NCBI GenBank assembly: GCA_028823445.1
Contig: JAPKBH010000010.1
Coordinates: 1-57,497 of the forward strand
From: Acidimicrobiales bacterium
Lineage (GTDB): Bacteria; Actinomycetota; Acidimicrobiia; Acidimicrobiales; MedAcidi-G1
DNA length: 57,497 nt
Reading direction: 5' to 3'
The notes under the pieces are model-generated. The model did no database searches. It had not been told where the DNA came from and worked only from the letters and a program-made list of their open reading frames with translations. The translations under genes were made by a program, and so were the position numbers. The first letter of the stretch is position 1. Each line of letters opens with the position of its first letter. Shown here one piece after another: positions 34,052-42,612 of this stretch.

Positions 34052-35568
34052 GGCGCTTGCTGAGCCTGCTTGCGTTGCTGGGTCATGCGTCGGGCCGCCG
34101 GTATGGCCGAAAGTAACGCTCGGGCTTTATTGCCGCATTCCAGGTGTTCGAGTTCGGGCACGCTGTCGGCCACGATACCCGCTCCGGCCTGCACAGAAGC
34201 CACCCCGTTTTTTATCAACATGGTGCGAATAGTTATTGCCGTGTCGATGTTTCCCGAAAAATCAAAGTACCCCACTACCCCGGCGTAGGGGCCGCGTTTC
34301 ACTGGTTCCAAAGTGTCGATGATTTCCATAGCCCGTACCTTGGGAGCGCCCGAAACGGTGCCGGCAGGCAAGGTAGCCCGCAACACATCAATGGGCGTTA
34401 CCCCGTCAGCGAGGTCACCGGCTACTTGGCTGGTGAGGTGCATGACATGGCTGTAGCGCTCCAAGGTCATCATTTCTTCCATCTCTACGCTGCCGAAGTT
34501 GGCTACCCGCCCGACGTCGTTTCGGGCCAGATCCACCAACATGACGTGTTCGGCACGCTCTTTGGGGTCTTCGAGAAGTTCCCCGGCCATGCGGCGGTCG
34601 TCAGCTTCGGTTTTTCCGCGTCGCCGGGTGCCGGCAATAGGGCGTGAAACCACCCGTCCGTCAAGCAACTTCACCATGGGTTCGGGTGAGGCCCCTACCA
34701 AAGTGAGATCGTTGTAACGAAGAAAATACATGTAAGGGCTGGGGTTCAGTTGCCGCAGTACCCGGTAGACATCAAATGGTTCAGCGTCCAGTTCTACATC
34801 GAACCTTTGCGAAAGCACAACTTGAAAAATATCGCCGGCCATGATGTGTTCACGGGCCGCTTCTACCGCTAAACCGTACTGCTCGGCCCCCATGGTGGAG
34901 GTGACTTCTGGCGGTTCATCGTCTTCTCGTGGAGGCTCCATGAGTGGTTCATCAAGCGGGCGAGCCCCATCGGAAGCCAATTGGTCAAGACGCTCTTGGG
35001 CTTCGTCGTAGGCGGCATTTAAAGCAGCGGTGCCCATTCCGGGAGCCACCACCACATTGGCCATCAGCACTGCTCGCTGACGCCAGTGGTCAATAGCCAC
35101 TAAGTCTCCGATAACCGACATCACCCCATCGGGGTAACCGCGGTCGTCGAATGGCACGTCGGGGAGATTTTCGACCTCGCGCACCACGTCGTAACCCAAG
35201 TACCCCATAAGGCCACCATGCAACGGCGGGAGGCCTTCTATGGTAGGTGAGCGGTAGTGACCCAAAAGCCCTTCCATGGCCACCAGAAGGCCTTGCGAGG
35301 TGTCTACGCCTTCGGGGAGGTCGCCGTCTACTTCCACCGCTCCGTTTTTAGAGGTGAGGGTCAGCGAGGGGTTGCGGCCAATAAACGACCAACGGCCCCA
35401 GGTTTCGCCACGGTCCACGCTTTCCAGCAAGAATCCTTCGCCGTCGCCGATACAGCGAGCAAACAACGACACCGGGGTGGTGAGGTCGGCTAAAAGCTCG
35501 CGCCAAACCGGAACCACAGTGTGGGTGCGGGCTTGTTCATGAAAAGCCGCCCGGGCGGAGGTGCTCAT
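34048..35568 (-). CDS. trpE: Anthranilate synthase component I
   Basis: TrpE makes anthranilate from chorismate with ammonia supplied by TrpG. The feedback-site motif LLES is at about residues 47-50 (GEGFLLESVDRG), implying inhibition by tryptophan. The catalytic chorismate-binding domain has SPEPMVKLLDG, RPIAGTRRRGKTEADDR, HVMLVDLARNDVGR and GTVSGAPKVRAMEII. 506 residues is normal. It begins three bases after hisI, at the end of the his operon; trpG and trpD are not in the window. A shorter in-frame start is possible. Confidence 0.95.
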   Translation of the reverse strand: MSTSARAAFHEQARTHTVVPVWRELLADLTTPVSLFARCIGDGEGFLLESVDRGETWGRWSFIGRNPSLTLTSKNGAVEVDGDLPEGVDTSQGLLVAMEGLLGHYRSPTIEGLPPLHGGLMGYLGYDVVREVENLPDVPFDDRGYPDGVMSVIGDLVAIDHWRQRAVLMANVVVAPGMGTAALNAAYDEAQERLDQLASDGARPLDEPLMEPPREDDEPPEVTSTMGAEQYGLAVEAAREHIMAGDIFQVVLSQRFDVELDAEPFDVYRVLRQLNPSPYMYFLRYNDLTLVGASPEPMVKLLDGRVVSRPIAGTRRRGKTEADDRRMAGELLEDPKERAEHVMLVDLARNDVGRVANFGSVEMEEMMTLERYSHVMHLTSQVAGDLADGVTPIDVLRATLPAGTVSGAPKVRAMEIIDTLEPVKRGPYAGVVGYFDFSGNIDTAITIRTMLIKNGVASVQAGAGIVADSVPELEHLECGNKARALLSAIPAARRMTQQRKQAQQAP

Positions 35569-35571
35569 CGG

Positions 35572-35946
35572 TTACTCGCCGGTGACACCAAAGGGGCGGA
35601 AGAAACAGTTGTACTCGCCAGTGTGGCAAGCCCCTTTGCCTTCTTGTTCAACAATCAGCAGCAACGTGTCGCCATCGCAGTCGTAGGAAGCAGACCGCAC
35701 GTACTGGCGGTCGCCGGAGGTTTCCCCTTTGCACCAGTATTCTTGACGGCTTCGACTCCAAAACCAGGTGCGGCCGGTGGCCATAGTTTCTTTCAACGAT
35801 GCTTCGTTCATCCAGGCCATCATCAACACCTGACCGGTGCCTTCTTCTTGGACAATGGCCGGCACCAAACCATCACTGTTGTAGATGATTTGGCTGAGTT
35901 GTTCTTTGGTCACGGCAATGGGTTGAGAAACAGGAGTTTGCGTCAT
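35572..35946 (-). CDS. hisI: Phosphoribosyl-AMP cyclohydrolase
   Basis: HisI opens the adenine ring of PR-AMP in step 3 of histidine synthesis. The zinc-binding Cys residues are in [15 protein letters not shown] and in [12 protein letters not shown], and the metal-binding SYDCDGD is present. The start is ATG at 35946 (124 residues), preceded by AGGA; the frame is open for 61 more codons, but this extension is not family-like and overlaps the GroES paralogue. The fused HisE domain is absent. Confidence 0.95.
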   Translation of the reverse strand: MTQTPVSQPIAVTKEQLSQIIYNSDGLVPAIVQEEGTGQVLMMAWMNEASLKETMATGRTWFWSRSRQEYWCKGETSGDRQYVRSASYDCDGDTLLLIVEQEGKGACHTGEYNCFFRPFGVTGE

Positions 35947-35989
35947 GAAGGTAATCCTAGAGTAGAAGGCGTTGTTTAAGAGAAAGGTT

Positions 35990-36343
35990 TTAGAGGTACA
36001 GCCCAGTGCTGCTTTCTTCGAGTCGTTCGGCGGCCACGGCATGAATATCTCGTTCACGCAAAATGATGTAATCCGTTCCCCGCACCTCAACTTCGTAACG
36101 GTCTTCGGGGTTGAATAATACCTGATCATCGATTTCCATAGCCCGCACGTTGGGGCCGACGGCCACCACGATGGCCCAGGTCAGTCGCTTACCTAGTTGG
36201 GCGGTGGCCGGTATCAAGATGCCTCCGGAAGATCGGCGTTCCCCTTCGGCGCCTTCGACGCTGACCAGGATCCGGTCGTTGAGCATTTTTATGGGAAGCC
36301 GCTCGTCGTCGGGGCCGGGCAGGGATGCAGTCTCTTTGGTCAT
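35990..36343 (-). CDS. GroES-like (Cpn10 family) protein
   Basis: The 117 residues match the co-chaperonin fold: [14 protein letters not shown] at the start, the mobile-loop region [12 protein letters not shown], then [19 protein letters not shown] and [13 protein letters not shown] near the end. True GroES is about 95-100 residues; this has N- and C-terminal extensions, and no groEL follows. I recall an actinobacterial GroES paralogue of this type, function unknown. It lies between hisF (21 bases) and hisI (43 bases) in the same orientation, so it should be co-expressed with the his genes. Confidence 0.78.
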   Translation of the reverse strand: MTKETASLPGPDDERLPIKMLNDRILVSVEGAEGERRSSGGILIPATAQLGKRLTWAIVVAVGPNVRAMEIDDQVLFNPEDRYEVEVRGTDYIILRERDIHAVAAERLEESSTGLYL

Positions 36344-36364
36344 TGGCGAAACGGTAGCGGGCGT

Positions 36365-37135
36365 TTAAACGATTGGGCGAACAACTAAGCCGGCTTGGGC
36401 CATGGTTTGTTTGGCTTCGGCAATGGTGTGTTCACCAAAGTGAAAAATTGAGGCGGCTAACACTGCGTCGACTCCTCCTAGTTTTGCCCCATCAACCAAA
36501 TGTTCAAGGCTGCCCACTCCCCCACTGGCAATAAGCGGGACCGGGCAATTGGCCCCCAAGGCCTGCAACATCTCAAGGTCGAAACCGTCTCGGGTGCCGT
36601 CTCGATCCATGGAGGTTTGCATGATTTCTCCGGCACCGCGCTGCACTACTTCTTCTACCCAGGCCACGGCGTCGCGACCGGTGGCGGTGCGCCCCCCGTG
36701 GATAAAGACTTCGAACCCGCTGGGCATCTCGCTACTTCGCCGCGCATCAACAGAGACCACCACACACTGGCTCCCGAACTCTTGGGCCAGTTCTGAAATA
36801 AGCGCTGGACTGTCCACGGCAGCTGTATTGATCGATACTTTGTCGGCTCCGGCTCGCAATATTTGACGAGCATCTTCTACCGACCGAATGCCGCCCCCCA
36901 CGGTGAAGGGAATGAACACTTCTTCTGCGGTGCGGCGCACTACCTCAACCATGGTGTTGCGTTCGTCAGAGGAAGCGGTGATATCTAAAAAGATCAACTC
37001 ATCGGCGCCCTCTTGGTCGTAGCGAGCGGCCAGTTCTACCGGGTCACCGGCGTCACGCAGATTGACAAAATTAACGCCTTTGACTACCCGGCCTTGGTGC
37101 ACGTCAAGGCAAGGGATAACTCGAATTGATTTCAT
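36365..37135 (-). CDS. hisF: Imidazole glycerol phosphate synthase cyclase subunit
   Basis: HisF forms IGP and AICAR from PRFAR using ammonia from HisH. The catalytic Asp residues are in [13 protein letters not shown] near residue 11 and in VVSVDARR near residue 130; the phosphate motifs [10 protein letters not shown] and ASGGVGS are present, and [17 protein letters not shown] is family-typical. It overlaps hisA by four bases (ATGA). Confidence 0.96.
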   Translation of the reverse strand: MKSIRVIPCLDVHQGRVVKGVNFVNLRDAGDPVELAARYDQEGADELIFLDITASSDERNTMVEVVRRTAEEVFIPFTVGGGIRSVEDARQILRAGADKVSINTAAVDSPALISELAQEFGSQCVVVSVDARRSSEMPSGFEVFIHGGRTATGRDAVAWVEEVVQRGAGEIMQTSMDRDGTRDGFDLEMLQALGANCPVPLIASGGVGSLEHLVDGAKLGGVDAVLAASIFHFGEHTIAEAKQTMAQAGLVVRPIV

Positions 37136-37866
37136 CGTTCGGCCAGCATCTGGGCCGCCGACGCCAGGTCGACCGTCTCCTCGTAGAGCGCTTTGCCAAT
37201 GATGATGCCGGCCAAGTGGCGGCCCTGGGCTTGCAAATCGGCAAGTTGTTCCAAGTCTTTCATTTGCCCCACGCCGCCCGACGCCACCACATCTACGCTG
37301 GTTTGGGTTAAGGCGTCGGTTAATCCTTCAAGGTCGGGGCCAGCCAAGGTGCCATCTCGGTCAATTTGTGTTACCACGAATGCTTCTGCTCCCAGTGTGG
37401 CGTAACGCTCAAGGGCCTGGTCGAGTTGCAAACCGCTGCCTTTGGTCCACCCGTGTACTGCTATTTCTGTGCCTCGCAGGTCAAGACCCACGGCCACCGA
37501 ACCCATGGCGGCCACCTCGGCTACCAGTTGCGGGTTTTCTACGGCGGCTGTCCCCATAACTACCCGGGTCACTCCGGCGGCAAACAAGGCTTGTGCGTCG
37601 TCCAATGAACGTACTCCACCCCCGGTCTGTACCGGGATGCTTAAAGCAGCGGTTATGGCCTGCACCGCGGGGCGGTTCACCGGGTCACCGGTCCGCGCCG
37701 CGTCGAGGTCCACTACGTGCAACCAGTCGGCGCCCGCTGCTTGAAAAGCCAAGGCTTGGGCCACCGGGTCGTCGCTGTAGATGGTTTCTTGGTCGTAGTC
37801 GCCTTTGACGAGGCGCACACAATGACCACCTCGCAGATCAATGGCCGGAAAAAGTTTTGGGCTCAT
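37132..37866 (-). CDS. hisA: ProFAR isomerase HisA
   Basis: HisA isomerises ProFAR to [22 protein letters not shown] (Asp10 as catalytic base), [23 protein letters not shown] and [11 protein letters not shown] are all present in 244 residues. In many Actinobacteria this gene (PriA) also does the TrpF reaction; because this genome has trpF, HisA may be specialised, although the sequence alone does not settle it. It overlaps hisF by four bases and hisH by one. Confidence 0.94.
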   Translation of the reverse strand: MSPKLFPAIDLRGGHCVRLVKGDYDQETIYSDDPVAQALAFQAAGADWLHVVDLDAARTGDPVNRPAVQAITAALSIPVQTGGGVRSLDDAQALFAAGVTRVVMGTAAVENPQLVAEVAAMGSVAVGLDLRGTEIAVHGWTKGSGLQLDQALERYATLGAEAFVVTQIDRDGTLAGPDLEGLTDALTQTSVDVVASGGVGQMKDLEQLADLQAQGRHLAGIIIGKALYEETVDLASAAQMLAER

Positions 37867-38495
37867 TACTGGCCTGCTGTTTCGTCTAAAAAGTTATTCA
37901 ACACGGTTAAGCCGGCGGTACCTGATTTTTCTGGGTGGAACTGGGTGGCCCACAGATTTTTTTGGGCTACCGCGGCACAAACCGGGCCCCCGTAGTCGCA
38001 GGTCGCCACGGTGTGTTCAGTAATCGGCCCGGCGTAGCCATGCACAAAATAAACCCAATCATTTTTTGACAGCCCAGCAAACATGGGGTGGGCAGAAAAC
38101 TCCAGTTGATTCCATTGCATCTGTGGGTGTTTTACGTCATCGGCCAACGGGCCTACCTGCCCAGGGAATACGGCCAGGCCTTGCTGATTGGGAGATTCGC
38201 TACTGGTTGAAAAAAGCATCTGCATGCCCACGCAGATTCCTATGAATGGCCGGCCGCCTTGGCTGGCTTCAATTGCCGCTTGGTGCGCTACTTCGGTCAA
38301 CTCCGCTTGGGCTAGGGCCTCAACGCAACGCCCGAAGGCCCCAACACCAGGGAGAACCACTGCATCAGCGGCGGCAATCTGTTGATGGTCTGCAGTTAAT
38401 TCCGCTTGGGCCCCTAAGTGTTCTAAGGCTTTTTGTGCCGAACGAAGGTTGCCGATGCCGTAATCCAGCACGGCAATACGGGGACTTGAGGTCAC
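37866..38495 (-). CDS. hisH: Imidazole glycerol phosphate synthase glutaminase subunit
   Basis: HisH releases ammonia from glutamine for HisF. The class I amidotransferase triad is visible: Cys in GICVGMQMLF near residue 92, and His and Glu in TQFHPEKSG near residue 190. DYGIGNLRS at the N-terminus is typical. 209 residues is normal. It overlaps hisB by four bases. Confidence 0.96.
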   Translation of the reverse strand: MTSSPRIAVLDYGIGNLRSAQKALEHLGAQAELTADHQQIAAADAVVLPGVGAFGRCVEALAQAELTEVAHQAAIEASQGGRPFIGICVGMQMLFSTSSESPNQQGLAVFPGQVGPLADDVKHPQMQWNQLEFSAHPMFAGLSKNDWVYFVHGYAGPITEHTVATCDYGGPVCAAVAQKNLWATQFHPEKSGTAGLTVLNNFLDETAGQ

Positions 38496-39085
38496 AGAGT
38501 TCCTTTGGTGGAAGGAACCTCGTGGCCTTCGATACGCACGGCGTCTCGCAGCGCTCGAGCTACCGCTTTAAATCCCGCTTCCACAATGTGGTGAGTGTTT
38601 TTTCCTCGCACTAAAACCAGGTGCAAAGTAATCTGCGCTGAGGTGCTAAAGGCTCGCCAGAACTCTTCAATGAGTTGCGGGTCGAAGGGAGGGTCGCTAA
38701 GTATTTTTTGCCCGGGGAACTCCACGTCGTAGTGCATGAAGGGCCGGCCCGAAAGGTCCAGTGCTACCTCAACGAGTGCTTCATCAAGAGGCACGGCCAC
38801 CGAAGCAAAGCGCCGCACGCCGGCTTTGTCGCCGAGCGCTTCGGCAAAAGCATCGCCCAGGGTGATGCCCACATCTTCCACCGTGTGGTGGGCATCGATC
38901 GCTAAATCTCCGGTGCAAGCCACTTGGAGCCCGAAGCCCCCGTGGCGACCCAGTTGGTTCAGCATGTGGTCAAAGAACGGAATGCCCGTTGCCACGGTGA
39001 CCTCACCTCCGTCGAGATCCAGGCTTAAGGCAATAGAAGTTTCCGCAGTGATGCGTTCCCTCGTAGCGGTGCGATTGTTGGTCAT
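38492..39085 (-). CDS. hisB: Imidazoleglycerol-phosphate dehydratase
   Basis: HisB dehydrates IGP to imidazole-acetol phosphate using Mn. The metal-binding His clusters FFDHMLNQLGRHGGF, DAHHTVEDVGI and the C-terminal HIVEAGFKAVA are intact. It is a monofunctional 197-residue enzyme, without the phosphatase domain fused in E. coli. It overlaps hisC by four bases. Confidence 0.96.
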   Translation of the reverse strand: MTNNRTATRERITAETSIALSLDLDGGEVTVATGIPFFDHMLNQLGRHGGFGLQVACTGDLAIDAHHTVEDVGITLGDAFAEALGDKAGVRRFASVAVPLDEALVEVALDLSGRPFMHYDVEFPGQKILSDPPFDPQLIEEFWRAFSTSAQITLHLVLVRGKNTHHIVEAGFKAVARALRDAVRIEGHEVPSTKGTL

Positions 39086-40155
39086 GACAGTACCTCCTCA
39101 AGTGCGGCGAGAAATCGATTGTTTTCTTGACTGGTGCCCATAGTGACCCGTAAGCAACCCGCGAGACCGGGCTCAGCAGAAAAATCTCGGATCAAAATTG
39201 ATTGATCAAGAAGTTCTTGCCACACCACACGGCCTTCCTTTTCTTCGGGGCGAAACAAAATAAAGTTTGTGTCCGAGGGCCATACGGTTACCGGCATGGT
39301 TTCTAAGGCAGAAAAAACCCTTTGCCGCTCTGAGCATAAAAAATCTACCCGAGCATCCATCTCTTCTTGGTAATCCAAAGCCAGCAGGCCAGCAGCTTGG
39401 GTAAGCGCCCCAAGGTGGTAAGGAAGCGAAGCTTTTTCTAACTCCGACACACACCAGGCGGGCCCCAGCAAATAGCCCAAACGCACCCCAGCCAGCGCCC
39501 AGGTTTTAGAAAAGGTGCGGCTCACCACCAGCGAACGACTTTCGCCGATCAGACTCACTGCGCTTTGGTCTGCGAACTGCCCGTAGGCCTCGTCGACCAG
39601 CAAAAGCCCACCGTAAGACTCGACTTGGGCCAACGTGTCCGCTACCAAACCCGGGGGGTCCTGAGCGCCCGTGGGGTTATTGGGCGAACACAAAAACACC
39701 ACGTCGGGTTGTTCTGTTTCAACCACCTCAGCCACCGTTTCCGGGGCCAAAGAAAAATCGGGTTGGCGCGGCCTGGCCAGCACCGCGGTGCCGGTGGTAC
39801 GAGCAATCTGAGCGTGCATTCCGTAGGTAGGTTCAAAAAGGGCTAAGGAACGCCCGGGCCCGCCGTAGGTTAAAAGCAAGCTTTGTAAAACCTCATTAGA
39901 GCCATTGGCGACAAAGACTTCGCCCATTGTTCGGCCGTAGCGTTGGGCGAGGGCGTTGCGGAGTTTTTTCGCCGAACGATCCGGGTAGCGATGCAATGGC
40001 AAAGCCGCCACGGCCGCCGCTAAGGCCGCCATAAATTCGGCTGGTGGACCATCGGGGGCTTCGTTGGTGTTCAACCGCACCTCAACGTCTACCTGCGGCG
40101 AGTGGTAACTGGGTAAAAGGGCCAGATCCTGGCGAGGCTCTGGGCGCTCAGTCAT
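39082..40155 (-). CDS. hisC: Histidinol-phosphate aminotransferase
   Basis: HisC transaminates imidazole-acetol phosphate. The fold-type I PLP motif is clear: the Lys is in SRTFSKTWALAGVRLGY near residue 217, with NPTGAQDPP, LLVDEAYGQF and the N-terminal RLNTNEAPDGPP. 357 residues is normal. It overlaps hisD by eight bases and hisB by four. Confidence 0.95.
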   Translation of the reverse strand: MTERPEPRQDLALLPSYHSPQVDVEVRLNTNEAPDGPPAEFMAALAAAVAALPLHRYPDRSAKKLRNALAQRYGRTMGEVFVANGSNEVLQSLLLTYGGPGRSLALFEPTYGMHAQIARTTGTAVLARPRQPDFSLAPETVAEVVETEQPDVVFLCSPNNPTGAQDPPGLVADTLAQVESYGGLLLVDEAYGQFADQSAVSLIGESRSLVVSRTFSKTWALAGVRLGYLLGPAWCVSELEKASLPYHLGALTQAAGLLALDYQEEMDARVDFLCSERQRVFSALETMPVTVWPSDTNFILFRPEEKEGRVVWQELLDQSILIRDFSAEPGLAGCLRVTMGTSQENNRFLAALEEVLS

Positions 40156-41452
40156 CGTTTTGACCCGCTAACAAATCTTGACGCATGCGTAGCGAAGCGG
40201 CATGGGCATCTAGCCCCTCGGCCTCCGCCAACACCACCACGGTGGGTCCGAGTTTTTCAATCGCTTCGGGGCTGGCCGTCACGATGTGCATCTCTTTAGT
40301 AAAATCGCTCACCGTTAAGGCACCAGAAAAACGGGCCGTCCCGGCGGTCGGCAACACGTGGCTGGGCCCGGCCACGTAATCGCCCAGCGAAGCCGGCGAC
40401 CATGGCCCACAAAAAATTGCCCCGGCATGATGTACTTGGCCAGCCAGTTCAGCTGCCTCAACGGTCATTATTTCTAAATGTTCGGGGGCTATAGCGTCCG
40501 ACACCGCCAGAGCATGAGCGGAGTCGTCAACCAAAACGCAGTAACCGGCGTCTTGAAGCGTTGATTCAATTTCTTTACGACGGGGAGCGGCGGCCAACAA
40601 TTCTTGCAGAGCTGCGTCTACGCGATCTGCCGTTGTTTGGTCCCAAGTGATAAGCCACGCAAGCCCCTGAGGGCCGTGTTCGGCCTGCACCATGAGGTCA
40701 ATGGCTACCAACTCGGGTGGTGCGCTCTCATCAGCAATAACCACAACCTCAGAAGGACCAGCAAAGGCCGAAGGGACTGCCACCAAACCAGCCACCTCAC
40801 GTTTAGCTAAAGCCACGTACACGTTGCCAGGGCCCACTATGACCTCTACCGGCTCCACCGATTCGGTGCCGTAAGCCAAAGCGGCAATAGCTTGAGCGCC
40901 TCCCACCGGGTGCACGACATCTACCTGCGCTACTGCGGCAGCAGCCAAGGTGGCGTCGGGCACCAACCCATCGGGGCCCGGCGGCACACACACCACACAT
41001 TTTTTTACCCCTGCTACTCGAGCAATGATGGCGGTCATTAAAACCGTGGACGGGTAAGCGGCGCGGCCCCCCGGTACATAGCATCCGGCACGTTCCACCG
41101 GTTGCGACCATGACTCAATGGTCAAGCCTTGACGGGACACTGTGTGTCTTTTTTCTTGCTGACCTTGATGGTGGAGACGTATATTTTCGGCGGCTGTTTC
41201 TAGCGCCTGGCCAAAATCTTCTGGTACCCGAGCTAAGGCCGCCTCCATTTCAGAGCGGCCAATGGTCAGCGAAGGCGGCCGGCACCCGTCAAAGCGTTCG
41301 GTGAGTTCACGCAAAGCATCGTCGCCGTTTGTTTTTACCTGAGCCAAAATATTTTGAACGGCTTCTTTCGGGTTGCCCTCACCCAATCCGGGACGCGGCA
41401 AGACTTCATCCAGGGGGGCCGTAGAGCCACGGAGATCTAAGCGAGCAAGCAC
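40148..41452 (-). CDS. hisD: Histidinol dehydrogenase
   Basis: HisD oxidises histidinol to histidine in two NAD-dependent steps with a catalytic Zn. YVPGGRAAYPSTVLM near residue 130, GPGNVYVALAKR, QAEHGPQG, IAPEHLEI and GDYVAGPSHVLPT with the ligand residues are all present. The start is GTG at 41452; a TAGCGT six bases upstream could be a -10 box for leaderless transcription, as no ribosome site is apparent. It is first in hisD-C-B-H-A-F-(groES)-I-trpE. hisG and hisE are elsewhere. Confidence 0.96.
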   Translation of the reverse strand: MLARLDLRGSTAPLDEVLPRPGLGEGNPKEAVQNILAQVKTNGDDALRELTERFDGCRPPSLTIGRSEMEAALARVPEDFGQALETAAENIRLHHQGQQEKRHTVSRQGLTIESWSQPVERAGCYVPGGRAAYPSTVLMTAIIARVAGVKKCVVCVPPGPDGLVPDATLAAAAVAQVDVVHPVGGAQAIAALAYGTESVEPVEVIVGPGNVYVALAKREVAGLVAVPSAFAGPSEVVVIADESAPPELVAIDLMVQAEHGPQGLAWLITWDQTTADRVDAALQELLAAAPRRKEIESTLQDAGYCVLVDDSAHALAVSDAIAPEHLEIMTVEAAELAGQVHHAGAIFCGPWSPASLGDYVAGPSHVLPTAGTARFSGALTVSDFTKEMHIVTASPEAIEKLGPTVVVLAEAEGLDAHAASLRMRQDLLAGQNDD

Positions 41453-41547
41453 CTAAACACGCTACCCGGCCACAGCCCAGAGAAAGTCATCATTTTTTTC
41501 ACCCCATGAAAATTGTTCATTGCCAAAACTTCGGGCAGACTTGACCT

Positions 41548-41739
41548 ATGGCCACGCTTCCTTCTCCCGGTGAACTTTCTTCGTTGGAAACCCAAATCAC
41601 CGCTTTGGCACTACGCATCAGTGCGCTAATGGAAAACCCCGACGGCGACCGAACCGACGAAAATTCCACGCTCTTAGAGGTAGAACGCCACCTACAAGCG
41701 GCCCAACGTGAACTCAGCCGCTTAGGGCGCCAACGCTAA
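41548..41739 (+). CDS. Small coiled-coil protein, hypothetical
   Basis: The 63-residue frame encodes an acidic helical protein (LSSLETQITALALRISALME, then LLEVERHLQAAQRELSRLG) with heptad spacing and no cysteine or membrane segment. It is divergent from hisD, separated by 95 bases. Its hydrophobic pattern and codon use look protein-coding, but no good ribosome site precedes ATG. No function can be assigned. Confidence 0.5.
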   Translation: MATLPSPGELSSLETQITALALRISALMENPDGDRTDENSTLLEVERHLQAAQRELSRLGRQR

Positions 41740-41768
41740 CCGCAACCCTCAATACGAAAACAGGCCGT

Positions 41769-41799
41769 AAAAAGGCTTGACGCCCCGAAGGGCGTCAAG
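41769..41799 (-). terminator. Intrinsic terminator with UUCG tetraloop
   Basis: Read on the minus strand, CTTGACGCCC and GGGCGTCAAG form a perfect ten-base stem closed by a C(TTCG)G tetraloop, followed by CC and TTTTT (41769-41773). This is a textbook Rho-independent terminator. It lies about 120 bases past the nth stop and would end nth transcription; it also blocks leftward read-through toward the small plus-strand gene. Confidence 0.85.
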
Positions 41800-41809
41800 C
41801 GGGCGAGGT

Positions 41810-41849
41810 GGGTGGCGGGACCCTCCCTCGCGGCCGGGTGGCGGGACCC
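41810..41849. repeat. 14-bp direct repeat downstream of nth
   Basis: GGGTGGCGGGACCC occurs at 41810-41823 and again at 41836-41849, a 26-base period, in the nth 3' region. Each copy has weak internal symmetry (GGGT...ACCC). It may be part of a dispersed non-coding repeat or an mRNA 3' structure; no gene was recognised between 41740 and 41918. Confidence 0.5.
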
Positions 41850-41918
41850 AGCAACATTTAGAGTAATACAAACTGCGACGCAAAGAAAGACACTGAGGCT
41901 ATTTTTTTACCAGTCGCC

Positions 41919-42560
41919 TCAAGCGGTTGAATCGGGGCAAAAATCGTTTAACACGCACTCTTCGCATCGCGGCTTGCGACTGGGGCACACCCGGCGCCCA
42001 TGCAAGATTAAACGCAAACTAAATGACCCTCGCTCATCAGCGGGAACCATGGGGTTAAGTTCTCTTTCGACTTTCACCGGGTCGATTTCGGTTGTCAAGC
42101 CCAAGTGGCGAGCCAACCGCCCTACATGAGTGTCCACCGGCAACCCGGGGAGCCCCAAATCTACGCTCCTTACCACGTTGGCAGTTTTGCGTCCGACCCC
42201 CGGCAAAGAAACTAAATCCTTCATGTCTCCCGGCACTTCGCTGTCGTACACCTCCACCAAACGTTGAGCCATACCCAACAGGTTGCGGGCTTTAGCGGCA
42301 TAAAAACCAGTCGACCGAATGATCTCTTCAAGCTCCGCCGGGTGAGCGCCCGCTAAATCTTCTGGCGTGGGGTAACGCTTAAATAATGCCGGGGTCACCA
42401 TGTTGATTCGCTTATCGGTGCATTGCGCCGACAAAATGGTGGCGGTCAATAATTGGAACGGATTTTCGTGGTCAAGTTCACAAAGCGCATCCGGATATTC
42501 CTCAGATAAACGCTGGTTGGTGACGCGAGCTCGGCCTTTTGGTGATCGGGGAAGTGCCAT
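41919..42560 (-). CDS. nth: Endonuclease III
   Basis: Nth removes oxidised pyrimidines and cleaves the abasic site. The HhH motif LPGVGRKTANVV contains the catalytic Lys, followed by the catalytic Asp in VDTHVGRLARHLG. The C-terminal [4Fe-4S] loop has the classical C-x6-C-x2-C-x5-C spacing (CPSRKPRC, then EEC, then VLNDFC). ATG at 42560 gives 213 residues of normal length; the frame stays open 64 codons upstream into the divergent mshD gene, and this is not considered real. It diverges from mshD with 52 bases between. Confidence 0.95.
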   Translation of the reverse strand: MALPRSPKGRARVTNQRLSEEYPDALCELDHENPFQLLTATILSAQCTDKRINMVTPALFKRYPTPEDLAGAHPAELEEIIRSTGFYAAKARNLLGMAQRLVEVYDSEVPGDMKDLVSLPGVGRKTANVVRSVDLGLPGLPVDTHVGRLARHLGLTTEIDPVKVERELNPMVPADERGSFSLRLILHGRRVCPSRKPRCEECVLNDFCPDSTA

Positions 42561-42612
42561 ATCTTCAACCGTACCCCAGCACTTGCCTCCGCAGGCGGTA
42601 ACCTCGCCGGTC

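Noticed and set aside
40148..41452. Histidine operon leader peptide upstream of hisD
   Set aside because: No His-rich short frame was seen in the 95 bases before hisD.
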